Assembly (NCBI GenBank): GCA_009922595.1
Contig: RFVC01000003.1
Location: 1-64,000, forward strand
Source: Gammaproteobacteria bacterium
GTDB taxonomy: Bacteria > Pseudomonadota > Gammaproteobacteria > Pseudomonadales > Pseudohongiellaceae
Direction of reading: 5' to 3'
Length of the DNA stretch: 64,000 nucleotides
A program made the position numbers and the translations under genes. The notes beneath the pieces are model-generated. The model was not told the DNA's origin and did not search any database. It saw only the letters and a list, made by a program, of their open reading frames with translations. This document shows, one piece after another, positions 53,683 to 63,936 of the stretch. Within the stretch, counting starts at the first letter, position 1. Each line of letters starts with the position of its first letter.

Positions 53683-54060
53683 TTACTTACGCTTGAGGCC
53701 CGGACGCTTGACCCTGTCCTCGGGGTCTATGATCTTAAGATCACCCAACAGCCCTCTGCCCTCTTCATCAACCTGGTCTTTGTCATCTCCGGGAGTTGCC
53801 GCCATATTATCAGCGTTGTAAGAGGCCTGATCTAAGCTGGTAGTAGAGGGTATGGCCCTATTTCCTATGCAGACTTCCTCGGCAATTGCCACGATCTGGT
53901 TGCGCTCCCAAGACGTCATGGCACTGCTGACCTCTTCGCTAATGCGAAGGGCAATTTCTCTGGCCTGGAGGTTGCAAGCGCGCATGTCAGGAGACAGCTG
54001 GGCTGACAACGATACCGGCAATACAATTAAACAGCTTGTGAAAATGTGGCGAATTTTCAT
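53683..54060 (-). CDS. Small secreted protein, unknown
   Basis: 125 residues from ATG 54060 with a signal peptide (MKIRHIFTSCLIVLPVSLSAQ). The mature part has two cysteines (DMRACNLQAREIALRI and AEEVCIGNRA) flanking helices, then an acidic linker and a basic tail KRPGLKRK. No family recognised. It diverges from xseA across 84 bp. Confidence 0.55.
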   Translation of the reverse strand: MKIRHIFTSCLIVLPVSLSAQLSPDMRACNLQAREIALRISEEVSSAMTSWERNQIVAIAEEVCIGNRAIPSTTSLDQASYNADNMAATPGDDKDQVDEEGRGLLGDLKIIDPEDRVKRPGLKRK

Positions 54061-54144
54061 GTCAAATCCCAAATAGGGTTGGATGGCCGGGCATTGTATC
54101 TCAACTGTCGGCCAGGGATAAGTCTGATGCTATTATGGGACCTT

Positions 54145-55533
54145 ATGGATACAACCACCAAACAGGACATCATCCTCAGCGTCAGCGACCTGAACCGTGA
54201 AGCCAGGTATCTCCTGGAAGACAATTTTCCTTCCGTCTTGGTTGAAGGAGAAATTTCCAACGTGGCTATGCCGGCATCCGGACATTGGTACCTGACGCTG
54301 AAAGATGAGTCTGCCCAGATTCGCTGCGCCATGTTCCGCAACCAGAATATGCGGGTCAGGTTTAGGCCTGAAGATGGCATGAAAATACTGGTGAAGGGAA
54401 AAGTCAGCCTTTACGAGGGACGGGGTGATTTCCAGCTTATCCTCGAGAAGATGGAGGAAAGAGGAGACGGCGTCCTTCTTCGTGCTTTTGAACAACTCAA
54501 GGACAAACTGTTCCGGGAAGGACTCTTTGAGGAAGCGTTGAAAAAGCCTTTACCGGACCTGCCGGCCCATATTGGTGTTATCACTTCTCCAACGGGAGCA
54601 GCAGTCAAAGACATTATCAGCACCTTGCGTCGACGCTTCCCATCAATACCCGTTACAGTGCTGCCGGTAACTGTCCAGGGTGAAACAGCTGCCGAGGAAA
54701 TGATCCGGGCAATAAAACTTGCCAACGAGAAACAGGGGTGCCTCGGAGACATCGATGTACTGCTGATTGGTCGCGGTGGCGGCTCACTGGAGGACCTCTG
54801 GAGTTTTAACAGTGAAGCACTCGCCCGCTGCATTGCAGACAGTAAATTACCGATCGTCAGTGCCGTTGGACATGAAGTGGATTTCACTATTGCCGATTTT
54901 GTTGCAGATGTCAGGGCAGCAACGCCTACAGCTGCTGCTGAAATACTCAGTCCGGACCAGAATGAAATGGCCGTCCTGTTCAAACGCTACGAACGCCAGA
55001 TCACCGGCCTGGCCCTGGATACTATTCGCCAGAAAAAACAGTCACTGGCCTGGCTGCAAAAACAGCTCAAACATCCAGGAAGAAAACTCCAGGAACAGGC
55101 GCAATTACTCGACGATAACGAAGCAAGATTAAGAAGAGCTTTCAGGAATAATCTGATGGAACTGTACGGACGATTGCAGCGACTGCAATTTGGACTGCGG
55201 GAACAATCACCCAAGAGACTCATACATGAAAACAAATACGAACTAAAAAATTTCTACCAGAGACTATTATCTTCAATGCAGCAGACTCTTGATCATAACC
55301 AATACAACCTTTCCGATCTTGGACATGCGCTGAATACAGTGAGTCCTTTAAATACGTTGGGCCGCGGCTACTCCATCACCTACTCTGGCAAGGAAGTAGT
55401 GACCGATTACCAAACAATGAAGGCGGGTGATACAATCCGGACCCGGCTTTATAATGGTGAAATCACTAGTACCGTTCATCAAGCTACTGCCTTGGAGCCT
55501 TCCAATTCACCAGCCGGCAAGAAAAAGAAGTAA
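54145..55533 (+). CDS. xseA: Exodeoxyribonuclease VII large subunit
   Basis: 462 residues from ATG 54145 (MDTTTKQDIILSVSDLNREAR, the normal XseA start; the frame extends 33 codons upstream). An OB-fold domain (VEGEISNVAMPASGHWYLTL) is followed by the catalytic region with ITSPTGAAVKDIISTLRRRFP near residue 145 and GRGGGSLEDLWSFNSE near 210. VGHEVDFTIADFVADVRAATPTAAAE follows, then a long coiled coil and a C-terminal GRGYSI segment. With XseB it degrades single-stranded DNA; xseB is not in the window. Confidence 0.97.
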   Translation: MDTTTKQDIILSVSDLNREARYLLEDNFPSVLVEGEISNVAMPASGHWYLTLKDESAQIRCAMFRNQNMRVRFRPEDGMKILVKGKVSLYEGRGDFQLILEKMEERGDGVLLRAFEQLKDKLFREGLFEEALKKPLPDLPAHIGVITSPTGAAVKDIISTLRRRFPSIPVTVLPVTVQGETAAEEMIRAIKLANEKQGCLGDIDVLLIGRGGGSLEDLWSFNSEALARCIADSKLPIVSAVGHEVDFTIADFVADVRAATPTAAAEILSPDQNEMAVLFKRYERQITGLALDTIRQKKQSLAWLQKQLKHPGRKLQEQAQLLDDNEARLRRAFRNNLMELYGRLQRLQFGLREQSPKRLIHENKYELKNFYQRLLSSMQQTLDHNQYNLSDLGHALNTVSPLNTLGRGYSITYSGKEVVTDYQTMKAGDTIRTRLYNGEITSTVHQATALEPSNSPAGKKKK

Positions 55534-55657
55534 AAACACAAGAACAGCACCGGCATTCCAACGCTTTTACTTTATTTTTCTCTAACATAAAGTTTATAAA
55601 TTGATACAGCTCAACATGGCTGTGCAGTTATAGCAGTAGAAATAAGGTAGTAAGGTT

Positions 55658-56278
55658 ATGAGTGGAGAAGAAAAACATATCAAGGAAGTCCGCGGACTCA
55701 AGATATATAAAAAGAAGCATAAAACTATCAAAAAGCTGCTGAAAGAGACCAGTGTACCGGAGATTCACGGCGACAAGGTCTGGTTTTCAAGCTACCTGAT
55801 TATGGACTACCTAGAAGAGCATCCACCAAAGAAAGGTTCCAGTATTCTCGAAATCGGATGCGGTTGGGGAATACTTGGCATCCATTGCGCCAAGTTATTT
55901 AACGCGGATGTGACAGGCGTGGATGCAGATGAGAATGTTTTTCCCTTCCTGAAAAAACATGCCAAGCTGAACAATGCCAAGGTTAAGTGCAAGGTCAGTC
56001 CATTTGAAAATTTAAAATCAAGCCTGCTCAAGAAGCAGGATATTATCCTTGGCGGCGACATCTGTTTCTGGCCGAAACTGAAAAAATCACTGTACAAGCT
56101 AATTCAGAATGCACTCGACAATGGCGTCAAAAAAATCATTATCGCCGACCCAGGGCGTTCACCGTTTTTAAAACTGGCGAAGAAATGTAAAAAGGATTTC
56201 AATGCCGAACTGCTCGAAGTAGAACTTGAGGATCCGATAGAAGAAGATGGCTATCTTCTGATAATCAAAAACAAATAA
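55658..56278 (+). CDS. Class I SAM-dependent methyltransferase
   Basis: 206 residues. ILEIGCGWGILGIHCAKLF near residue 64 is motif I, GVDADENVFPFL near 87 the acidic motif II, and IILGGDICFWPKL near 127 motif IV. A lysine-rich N-terminus precedes the fold. The order resembles protein-lysine methyltransferases such as ETFB-KMT/PrmA-like enzymes, but the substrate is unknown. It ends 6 nt before ppk1 and is probably cotranscribed. Confidence 0.82.
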   Translation: MSGEEKHIKEVRGLKIYKKKHKTIKKLLKETSVPEIHGDKVWFSSYLIMDYLEEHPPKKGSSILEIGCGWGILGIHCAKLFNADVTGVDADENVFPFLKKHAKLNNAKVKCKVSPFENLKSSLLKKQDIILGGDICFWPKLKKSLYKLIQNALDNGVKKIIIADPGRSPFLKLAKKCKKDFNAELLEVELEDPIEEDGYLLIIKNK

Positions 56279-56284
56279 AGTGTC

Positions 56285-58381
56285 ATGAACTCAATATTCC
56301 AGAAAAAGTCGGAAAAAGAAATTGATATCGGGAGTCCTGAGAACTTTCTCAACAGGGAATTAAGCCTGCTCGAGTTCAATAAAAGGGTACTCGCCCAGGC
56401 AAGGGATAAATCCACGCCTTTGCTGGAGAGACTGTTCTTTCTCTGTATTGCCAGTCTCAACATGGATGAGTTTTTCGAAATCCGCGTAGCAGGCCTTAAG
56501 CAGCAGGTAGCATTTGGCTCACTGCAGAGCGGGCCAGACAACATGACCCCCTCCGAGCAGCTGCAAAATATCAGCGACGCAGCCCATGAAATTGTCCAAG
56601 AACAATACCGGGTCATGAACGAGGATGTCCTGCCAGCCCTTAAAAAAAAGGACATCCACTGTCTAGACAGAAATAACTGGAACCAGAAGCAGCAGGAATG
56701 GATCAAGGGCTACTTTAACCGGGAATTGCTCCCAATTCTCAGCCCGGTGGGACTCGATCCGGCCCATCCATTTCCTCAGGTACTGAACAAAAGCTTAAAC
56801 TTCATTATCTCCCTGGAAGGCAAAGATGCCTTTGGCCGTAACTCAGGTATTGCCATTGTCCAGGCACCAAGAGCCCTGCCAAGACTGGTGCAGCTGCCGC
56901 AAACCTGCTCCAGCCACCAATACGATTTTGTCTTTCTCTCTTCTATCATTCATCACCACGCCGACGATCTCTTTCCGGGAATGACCGTAACCGGGTGTTA
57001 CCAGTTCAGAATTACCAGAAACTCCGATTTGCTGGTAAGTGAAGAAGAAGTGGGTGACCTCATGCGCGCACTCGAGGGCAAGCTTCCCTCAAGGCGATTT
57101 GCCGAGGCCGTACGCCTGGAAGTGCCCGATAACTGCCCGCAGGAAATGATTGACTACTTGACGCACCAGTTTAACCTTCAGCAAAATGATGTTTACCAGG
57201 TTAATGGGCCTGTGAACCTGAACCGGCTAATGGCGATCTCACAGATTGTTGAACGGCCCGACCTGAAATATCCTCCCTTCACACCCGGCGTCCACAACCG
57301 TCTGATGAAAAATATGGATATTTTCGAGGCGATTAAAAAAGGCGATATTCTGCTGCACCATCCCTTCCAGTCCTTCAATCCGATAATCGACTTTATTCGC
57401 CAGGCTGCTCTTGACTCCAATGTGCTTGCTATCAAACAGACGCTTTACCGCACGGAAGATGATTCCAGTATCGTTGACGCCCTGATCAGGGCCGCACATG
57501 AAGGCAAGGAAGTTACCGTTGTAATCGAGCTCAGAGCACGCTTTGACGAAGAGGAAAACATAGAACTTGCCAATGAATTACAGGCAGCCGGTGCCCACGT
57601 ATCCTATGGCGTTGTCGGGCATAAGACACATGCCAAGATGAGCCTTGTAATCCGCCGCGAGGGACGCCATCTCAAACGCTATGTGCATCTTGGCACCGGA
57701 AACTACCATGCCGGTACGGCCCGTCTTTATACTGACTATGGCTTCCTCACAACGGACATGGCTATTACGGATGATGTGCAGAAAGTTTTCCAGCAGCTGA
57801 CCGCGCTGGGTAAAGCCGGCAAGCGCAAGAAAATTCTCCAGGCACCGTTTACTTTTCACAGCGGCATGCTTGAGCTTATCGAGCGTGAAGCCAATGCTGC
57901 CCGAAATGGCAAACCCGCACGCATCATAGCCAAGATGAATTCCCTGGTAGAGCCCACTATCATCGAGGCGCTTTATACGGCATCCCAGGCCGGCGTAAAG
58001 GTTGACCTGATTGTCCGGGGAATCTGCTGCCTGCGTCCCGGCATCAAGGGCATTTCAGAAAACATCCAGGTCAGATCAATTGTCGGCCGCTTCCTGGAGC
58101 ACAGCCGCATTTTCTATTTTCATAATGAAGGGGACTACGAGATTTTCCTTTCTAGTGGAGACTGGATGGACAGAAACTTTTTCAGGCGCGTGGAAACCTG
58201 TTTTCCTGTAGAGGAAAAGCGGATGAAAAAGAAAGTTCTCAAGGAAGGCCTGCAGATTTATCTTTCTGACAACACCCAGTCATGGCAGCTGCAGTCTGAC
58301 GGCAGTTACAAGCAAAACCCTCCGGGCAACGCAGCGCTGAAAAGCGCACAGTCCACGCTGCTTGAGCTGTATTCCTCGTAA
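56285..58381 (+). CDS. ppk1: Polyphosphate kinase 1
   Basis: 698 residues. NFLNRELSLLEFNKRVLAQA near residue 18 opens the PPK1 N domain. HHPFQSFNPIIDFIRQAA near 355, KQTLYRTEDDSSIVDALIRAA near 380 and YVHLGTGNYHAGTARLYTDYG near 465 belong to the two phospholipase-D-like C domains; the autophosphorylated His lies at about 435 in GVVGHKTHAKM. A second conserved His is in FLEHSRIFYF near 610. It makes inorganic polyphosphate from ATP. No ppx gene is adjacent. Confidence 0.97.
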   Translation: MNSIFQKKSEKEIDIGSPENFLNRELSLLEFNKRVLAQARDKSTPLLERLFFLCIASLNMDEFFEIRVAGLKQQVAFGSLQSGPDNMTPSEQLQNISDAAHEIVQEQYRVMNEDVLPALKKKDIHCLDRNNWNQKQQEWIKGYFNRELLPILSPVGLDPAHPFPQVLNKSLNFIISLEGKDAFGRNSGIAIVQAPRALPRLVQLPQTCSSHQYDFVFLSSIIHHHADDLFPGMTVTGCYQFRITRNSDLLVSEEEVGDLMRALEGKLPSRRFAEAVRLEVPDNCPQEMIDYLTHQFNLQQNDVYQVNGPVNLNRLMAISQIVERPDLKYPPFTPGVHNRLMKNMDIFEAIKKGDILLHHPFQSFNPIIDFIRQAALDSNVLAIKQTLYRTEDDSSIVDALIRAAHEGKEVTVVIELRARFDEEENIELANELQAAGAHVSYGVVGHKTHAKMSLVIRREGRHLKRYVHLGTGNYHAGTARLYTDYGFLTTDMAITDDVQKVFQQLTALGKAGKRKKILQAPFTFHSGMLELIEREANAARNGKPARIIAKMNSLVEPTIIEALYTASQAGVKVDLIVRGICCLRPGIKGISENIQVRSIVGRFLEHSRIFYFHNEGDYEIFLSSGDWMDRNFFRRVETCFPVEEKRMKKKVLKEGLQIYLSDNTQSWQLQSDGSYKQNPPGNAALKSAQSTLLELYSS

Positions 58382-58404
58382 TTGAGCCTGTTCAAGTCTG
58401 ACGT

Positions 58405-59118
58405 TCAACTCAGCGCAAGCTGCATGAATCTTGAAAGAATGACTTCCGACTCTTTGGCAGGGATGACACTTGCTAGCAACGCGTCAGCATCAAGGCCCTC
58501 ATTGCGAATGACCTCAAAACGCTCCCGGATGTATCCAGTCATGATGTCCTCATCAAATTCCGGATGGAATTGAATTCCCCAGGCCCTGTCAGCAAAGCGC
58601 ACTGCCTGATGGCGGTCAAATTCATTGAACCCAAGAATCTCTGATCCAGTCGGCAGGTCTATTACCGACTGCATGTGGGTGACATGGATAGGAAATTCAG
58701 GTGACAAATTATGCATCAGTGGATCCCCTTCGGCAGCACTGTTCAATTGCAGCGTGGTAGTCCCGATCTCTCGACCCTGGGGATGCCAATCCACCCTGCC
58801 GCCAAGGGCCTGGGCCAGTAACTGGTGGCCGAAACAGATGCCAAGTACCGGTTTGGGCTGGTCAATCGCATCGAGAAGATAGTGTTCGCTGGTGGTTATC
58901 CACTCCAGTTTTTCTGTCACCATGGCAGGTGAACCTGTGACGATTACACCAGCTATATCTGCAACAGGCGGCAGCGGTTCATTGTTATGGACTGAAACTG
59001 TCTGAAAGTGATTCTCTGGATACCCTGAAGTTTGTCTAATCCAGTCTTCGAAGTCGCCGCGCCGAGCAATAATGGAAGCCAGCGATTCGCCGGTTTTCAG
59101 GATCAGTACGGGCTTCAT
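58405..59118 (-). CDS. Class I glutamine amidotransferase (GMP synthase-like)
   Basis: 237 residues. [11 protein letters not shown] near residue 58, nucleophile loop [16 protein letters not shown] (Cys near 95), and [14 protein letters not shown] near 180 with catalytic His and Glu give a complete triad. [18 protein letters not shown] lies between. Stand-alone relatives hydrolyse gamma-glutamyl compounds or assist unidentified synthetases. The ATG overlaps the der stop by four bases, so it is the last gene of the bamB-der unit; convergent with ppk1. Confidence 0.86.
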   Translation of the reverse strand: MKPVLILKTGESLASIIARRGDFEDWIRQTSGYPENHFQTVSVHNNEPLPPVADIAGVIVTGSPAMVTEKLEWITTSEHYLLDAIDQPKPVLGICFGHQLLAQALGGRVDWHPQGREIGTTTLQLNSAAEGDPLMHNLSPEFPIHVTHMQSVIDLPTGSEILGFNEFDRHQAVRFADRAWGIQFHPEFDEDIMTGYIRERFEVIRNEGLDADALLASVIPAKESEVILSRFMQLALS

Positions 59119-60587
59119 CGCGTTTTGGCTTTGCTTTTTTTACTACCCGCTTTGCCTGATTTCTTTTTGGCACCAGGCATGGCTTTACTCTTGCCCGATA
59201 ACTCCCGGCTTTTCTGTATCCGGCGCTTGCGTGCCACCTGCCTGGCCGTCTGTTCTTTCTCGCCTTTAACAAAGGGGTTCTCATCACTGACTAGCTCAAT
59301 ACGCACCGGCGTACCTTCAAGATCGAGAAATTTGCGAAAGCCTTTTTCAAGGTAGCGCACATAAGAAGAAGGCAGCTTGTCAGTCTGTTTGCCGTGAATC
59401 ACTATGATTGGAGGATTGCTACCCCCCGGATGGGCATAACGCAACTTGATTCGTCTCGAGTTGATCATCGGAGGTGAGTGATCTGATGTCAGTCGCTCAA
59501 GCAGTTGGGTCAGTTTATTGGTGGCTAATTTCTTGCTAGCAGAAGCATAGGCTTTGTCGACTGACTTGTAGAGATCACCCACTCCTGTGCCGTGCAGGGC
59601 CGAAATGAAATGAATCTTAGCAAAATCAAGAAACACAAGGCGTCGCTGTATGGTTCTCTTGACCTCTTCCTTGGCATAGTCGTCCATGCCGTCCCACTTG
59701 TTTAGCGCCATGACAAGCGCCCTGCCCGATTCCAGCACATAGCCAAGCAGGTGCAAGTCCTGTTCAACAAGTCCTTCCCTGGCATCAACAAGCAGTATCA
59801 CCACGTTGGCATCCCTTATCGCCTGCAGTGACTTTACTACTGAAAATTTCTCGATGCTTTCCCTGGTCTTGCCCCGCTTGCGAATACCGGCTGTATCTAT
59901 CAAAGTGTAGGGTTTGCCCCGCCGTTCAAATGGGATATAGACGCTGTCACGCGTAGTACCAGGATGGTCGTAAACCACAACCCGCTCTTCACCCAGCAGC
60001 CGGTTAACCAGCGTGGACTTGCCCACGTTGGGCCGTCCAGCGACAGCAATCTTGATGCCCCTGTCTTCCTCTTCCTCGGCTATTTCAGCCGCCGTTTCCG
60101 GGAAGGGAGAAAGTACATTCTCCATCAGCCTGCTGACTCCTCTGCCGTGAGAGGCCGCGATGGCATAAACATGCTCACAACCGAGTTCATGAAATTCAGC
60201 CAGAGCAACATCCGGATCAAGCCCGTCTGTCTTGTTCACCACAAGAGAGAATGCCTTGCCATTTTTGCGAAGGTACTCGACCATTTGCTGGTCACCTGTC
60301 TGCAGGCCTTCTCTCGCATCTACCAGCAGCAAGGTGATATTGGCTTCCTCGATAGCCTGCAGGGACTGCTTGCTCATGCGCAAATCAATTCCTTCTTCCA
60401 TGCCGGTAATGCCGCCGGTATCAATCACGATAAAGTGCCGGTTTTCCGCATGTCCCTCCCCGTACTGCCGGTCCCGAGTCAGGCCTGCATAGTCTGCCAC
60501 CAGGGCATCACGCGTCCGCGTAAGCCTGTTGAAGAGAGTCGATTTACCCACGTTTGGCCTACCCACCAGGGCAATTACGGGAGTCAT
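59115..60587 (-). CDS. der: Ribosome assembly GTPase Der (EngA)
   Basis: 490 residues with the two tandem G domains unique to Der. G1 at residues 8-16 (GRPNVGKST), DTGG, NKTD; then GRPNVGKST again near 190, DTAG, NKWD, and a KH-like C-terminal domain with [12 protein letters not shown] basic, lysine-rich tail of about 45 residues ends the protein. It acts in 50S ribosomal subunit assembly. Neighbours bamB and yfgM are as in E. coli. Confidence 0.98.
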   Translation of the reverse strand: MTPVIALVGRPNVGKSTLFNRLTRTRDALVADYAGLTRDRQYGEGHAENRHFIVIDTGGITGMEEGIDLRMSKQSLQAIEEANITLLLVDAREGLQTGDQQMVEYLRKNGKAFSLVVNKTDGLDPDVALAEFHELGCEHVYAIAASHGRGVSRLMENVLSPFPETAAEIAEEEEDRGIKIAVAGRPNVGKSTLVNRLLGEERVVVYDHPGTTRDSVYIPFERRGKPYTLIDTAGIRKRGKTRESIEKFSVVKSLQAIRDANVVILLVDAREGLVEQDLHLLGYVLESGRALVMALNKWDGMDDYAKEEVKRTIQRRLVFLDFAKIHFISALHGTGVGDLYKSVDKAYASASKKLATNKLTQLLERLTSDHSPPMINSRRIKLRYAHPGGSNPPIIVIHGKQTDKLPSSYVRYLEKGFRKFLDLEGTPVRIELVSDENPFVKGEKEQTARQVARKRRIQKSRELSGKSKAMPGAKKKSGKAGSKKSKAKTR

Positions 60588-60682
60588 GCGTTAATCCTGA
60601 AAGTCTGCTTGTAAAAAGTAAGGACAGAGAATAAGCGGTATTGTAAACGACGCGCGGGCGAAACGCCTGCAGGGATACGATA

Positions 60683-61852
60683 CTATTGAACGGTTAATGC
60701 CGAAAGGTTGCCGCCATTGCCGTAAACATAGAGTGTGTTGCCGCGGGATTGGAGACTGGCCCTGATGCCATTTCTGTCTACGCGGGTTCTGCCGACAAAA
60801 CGCCCATCAACCTGGGATAGCAGGTGGACATAGCCTTCAAAGTCGCCCACGGCGACATAGTTGCTAAAACTTTCGGGCGCCGTGACATTACGAAGATCAA
60901 GCTGTTCGTTACTCCAGACCAGATCATCCTGGCCAGTGCGGTAGGCTTTGACATGGCCACGCTCGTCGCTGATATAAATATTTCCAAACCCGGAGCTGGC
61001 GCCACTGGCGCTGGACTCCTGTACGCGCCACCTGGTCTGTCCAGTGACGACATCAATGGCTGCAAGGTATCCCTGGAAACTTGGCACAAGCAGCATGCCC
61101 TGGTCAGAAACGAACAGGTCACCGTCAATATCAACCATACGGTCGATTTCCGAAGTCCCTGTCGGAATGGCAACCCTTTCTTCCCAGCGCAGGGTCCCAT
61201 TATCCAGCGCCAGCGAGATCACCGAGCCGTTACCAAAGGCGGCCAGCACAAAATTTTCAATAATCAGTGGAGAACTGGTGCCGCGAAGACTCAGCGCAGG
61301 AACAGTGCTTTCATAAATCCAAATCTGCTCCCCAGTTTCAGCATCATGGCCAGTTAACTTTCCGTCCACGGACTGGGCAACGACAATCCTGCCATTAGTA
61401 GCGGGTGCAGCGAGCACTTCACTTGAAACTGTGGTCTGCCAGGCTACTTCACCGGTGGCGACATCTAGGGCGATCAAGCCTGAATTAATAGTGCCGACAA
61501 GTACAAGGTCTCCACCTACCCCAACGCCTCCGGTAATTTCAGCTTCCAGTCTTGCCCGCCAGACCGTACTCCCTGATTCTCGATTGATGGCATAAACATC
61601 CCCATTGCTGCTTGCAGCATAGATGATGTCCCCGTCGATAGCCGGCTTGATGCGGTTATAGGTTTTACCCTGCCCCTTGCCAATATTGACACTCCACTGG
61701 AGGCGCAGCCTGACTTCTTCATCAAAATTTACAAGGTCGGCCGGTTTTGCCTCATCCTTGTTCGATTGCCAGAAACTAAGTGGATTCCAGCCGCAGCCCG
61801 CCAGCAATAAAAGCAGGAATGTAAGGGATACAAGTCGAAGCAGTTTAGCCAT
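60683..61852 (-). CDS. bamB: Outer membrane assembly lipoprotein BamB
   Basis: 389 residues. Lipobox LAGC with Cys20, then an eight-bladed PQQ-like propeller seen as repeated phrases ending in W-x-x (DVYAINRESGSTVWRARLEAEI, LIALDVATGEVAWQTTV, LTGHDAETGEQIWIYEST, YLAAIDVVTGQTRWRV). It scaffolds the BAM complex at the outer membrane, presenting barrel proteins to BamA. The gene lies 22 nt after yfgM. Confidence 0.96.
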   Translation of the reverse strand: MAKLLRLVSLTFLLLLLAGCGWNPLSFWQSNKDEAKPADLVNFDEEVRLRLQWSVNIGKGQGKTYNRIKPAIDGDIIYAASSNGDVYAINRESGSTVWRARLEAEITGGVGVGGDLVLVGTINSGLIALDVATGEVAWQTTVSSEVLAAPATNGRIVVAQSVDGKLTGHDAETGEQIWIYESTVPALSLRGTSSPLIIENFVLAAFGNGSVISLALDNGTLRWEERVAIPTGTSEIDRMVDIDGDLFVSDQGMLLVPSFQGYLAAIDVVTGQTRWRVQESSASGASSGFGNIYISDERGHVKAYRTGQDDLVWSNEQLDLRNVTAPESFSNYVAVGDFEGYVHLLSQVDGRFVGRTRVDRNGIRASLQSRGNTLYVYGNGGNLSALTVQ

Positions 61853-61874
61853 TTAAAAAAGTACGCGGTCAGTT

Positions 61875-62543
61875 TCAGGAGCTGCCCAGTGCCCTCAGCT
61901 TTAGTTCGATCAGGCTGGCATTAGCAGGCGCAAAGTCCAGTGCTCTCTCGTAGGCACTTCGGGATTGCTCTAACTGGCCAAGCTGCTTGTAAGCGTCACC
62001 TTGCGCTTCGGCAAAGCCGGCACCCAGCTCAAGCGGTTCAACGAACGTAAGCAGGTCTAGCGCCTGCTGGGATTCACCCTGGGCCAGCCTAACGCGGGCC
62101 AGACGCAGCCTGGCCGTTAAAAACAGCTCTTTTTCAGCCATTTGCATGAAACCGAGCTCAGGATTCTCAATTATCCAGTTTAACTCTGCTGCCGCCTGGT
62201 CATAGTTTTCCTGCGTGGCATAGACACTTGCCATTAACAGGGCGCCGTAGCGGGCATAGATAGTGTCAGTATGATCGTTGCGCAATGAGTTGTAGTTGCT
62301 TTCGAGTTCAGACATGCCGGTTTCATCTAGGGTTGCAGAATGAAACAACGCCACCGACGGCAACATGTTCTCGTACAGGTCTGAAGCAGCCTCAGCCTTT
62401 TCAACCTGCGCACTCTGCCACTGCCTGGACCCAAACAGTACAACCAGGACAATGACAACTGCGATTACCAGCGAATTGCCGTTTTCCGCCCACCAGCGCT
62501 TCAGCGCTTCGATTTGTTCTTCATCACTTTCGTAACTTGCCAA
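61875..62543 (-). CDS. yfgM: YfgM-type ancillary SecYEG translocon subunit (TPR)
   Basis: 222 residues starting at TTG 62543, preceded by AGGAG at eight bases, giving the family N-terminus (M)ASYESDEEQIEALKRWWAENG; a longer ATG frame (62576) would lack such a site. One membrane segment (NSLVIAVVIVLVVLFG) is followed by a periplasmic TPR region (YARYGALLMASVYATQENYDQAAAEL, GDAYKQLGQLEQSRSAYERAL). YfgM links the Sec translocon to periplasmic chaperones. Position between hisS and bamB is conserved. Confidence 0.93.
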   Translation of the reverse strand: MASYESDEEQIEALKRWWAENGNSLVIAVVIVLVVLFGSRQWQSAQVEKAEAASDLYENMLPSVALFHSATLDETGMSELESNYNSLRNDHTDTIYARYGALLMASVYATQENYDQAAAELNWIIENPELGFMQMAEKELFLTARLRLARVRLAQGESQQALDLLTFVEPLELGAGFAEAQGDAYKQLGQLEQSRSAYERALDFAPANASLIELKLRALGSS

Positions 62544-62582
62544 AAGAGTATCTCCTGCTGGGAACGAGGTTCCCACTAACGG

Positions 62583-63860
62583 TTAATTTTTTAGGTTGGC
62601 TTTCAGCCAATCACATACAGACGATGTGGCTATGCTGTCCGTCGCCCCGTCATCATCAAGTATCTTGGTCTTGATTTCTGCCTGCGCTTCATCGCCCTCC
62701 AGGATTAATGCACACCGGGCGCCGCTGGCAAAGGCTTTTTTGAGCTGGCTATTATATTTACCACCACCACAGTGGGTCAAAACCCTCAGCTCAGGCAGGT
62801 TCTGCCTGATCGCCCTCGCCAATAGCTGGGCCTGCTCCGTCACACCCGAACCAATGACGGCCAAATAAACATCCACGGTGTGGGCCGTTTCAGCCGGCAA
62901 CCGGTCCAGTTCTTCAAGCAGCAGGATAAGGCGCTCCATGCCAAGCGCAAAGCCAACGCCCGGCGTATCAGTCCCACCGAGCTGTTTGGAAAGTCCGTCA
63001 TACCGTCCGCCTGAGCAGACCGCGGACTGGGCGCCAAGCTTGTCAGTAACCCATTCGAAAACCAGGCCATTGTAGTAATCCAGGCCGCGAACCAGGCGGG
63101 TGTTCACCTCAAAATCGATACCGGCGGAAACCAGTATTTTTTGAATCGCGCTGAATGACTCTGCAGATTCAGTTGAGATGTAATCGGGCATCTGCGGGGC
63201 GTTGCGAAGAATCTCCTGGGTTTGAGGGCTTTTACTGTCCAGGATTCGCAGGACATTTTTATCCAGACGCCGCTGGCTATCCTCGTCCAGATCTTCCCTA
63301 TGCACTTCCAGGTAATTTTTCAGGGCCTCGCTGAAACTGAGCCTGTCGTCCGCCGTGCCCAGGTTGTTAATTTGCAGTCTCACCACATCAATAATGTCGA
63401 GTCTCTGCCAAAGGTCATAACAGAACATCAGGATCTCGGCCTCGATATCAACGCCGGGCATACCAAAAGCCTCGACACCCATCTGGTAAAACTGACGGTA
63501 ACGTCCTTTTTGCGGCCTTTCATGGCGATACATCGGCCCCATGTACCAGAGCTTTTGTGTCTGGTTGTAAAGGAGGCCATGCTGTTCCGCCGCCCTGACA
63601 CAGCTGGCAGTTCCTTCAGGCCTGAGGCTCAGACTGTCGCCGTTACGGTCTTCAAAGGTATACATCTCCTTCTCGACAATATCGGTGACTTCTCCAATGG
63701 AGCGTTTGAAGAGCTGAGTCTGCTCGAGCACAGGAAAGCGGATTTCTCGGTAGGCATAGGCGGCAAGAAGATCCCGCATGGTTTGCTCAAGATACTGCCA
63801 AGCGGGTGTCTGGTCCGGCAGCACATCGTTCATGCCGCGTATTGCCTGAATTTTAGCCAA
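62583..63860 (-). CDS. hisS: Histidine-tRNA ligase
   Basis: 425 residues. IQAIRGMNDVLPDQTPAWQYLEQTM opens as in HisS; motif 2 is WYMGPMYRHERPQKGRYRQFYQMG near residue 105, the His-A loop RGLDYYNGLVFEW near 260 and motif 3 PGVGFALGMERLILLL near 305. The C-terminal anticodon domain contains VYLAVIGSG. It charges tRNA-His. The gene lies between ispG and yfgM as in E. coli. Confidence 0.98.
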   Translation of the reverse strand: MAKIQAIRGMNDVLPDQTPAWQYLEQTMRDLLAAYAYREIRFPVLEQTQLFKRSIGEVTDIVEKEMYTFEDRNGDSLSLRPEGTASCVRAAEQHGLLYNQTQKLWYMGPMYRHERPQKGRYRQFYQMGVEAFGMPGVDIEAEILMFCYDLWQRLDIIDVVRLQINNLGTADDRLSFSEALKNYLEVHREDLDEDSQRRLDKNVLRILDSKSPQTQEILRNAPQMPDYISTESAESFSAIQKILVSAGIDFEVNTRLVRGLDYYNGLVFEWVTDKLGAQSAVCSGGRYDGLSKQLGGTDTPGVGFALGMERLILLLEELDRLPAETAHTVDVYLAVIGSGVTEQAQLLARAIRQNLPELRVLTHCGGGKYNSQLKKAFASGARCALILEGDEAQAEIKTKILDDDGATDSIATSSVCDWLKANLKN

Positions 63861-63936
63861 AACTTTTTCCTGTACTACCCGCTAATTGAACGTGATCTAA
63901 ATTTTATAATTATTAGTGCTTTAAAAGCGCTTTCGT

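Noticed and set aside
59964-60614. 216-residue plus-strand open frame over der
   Set aside because: Der is unmistakable on the minus strand; this frame mirrors it.
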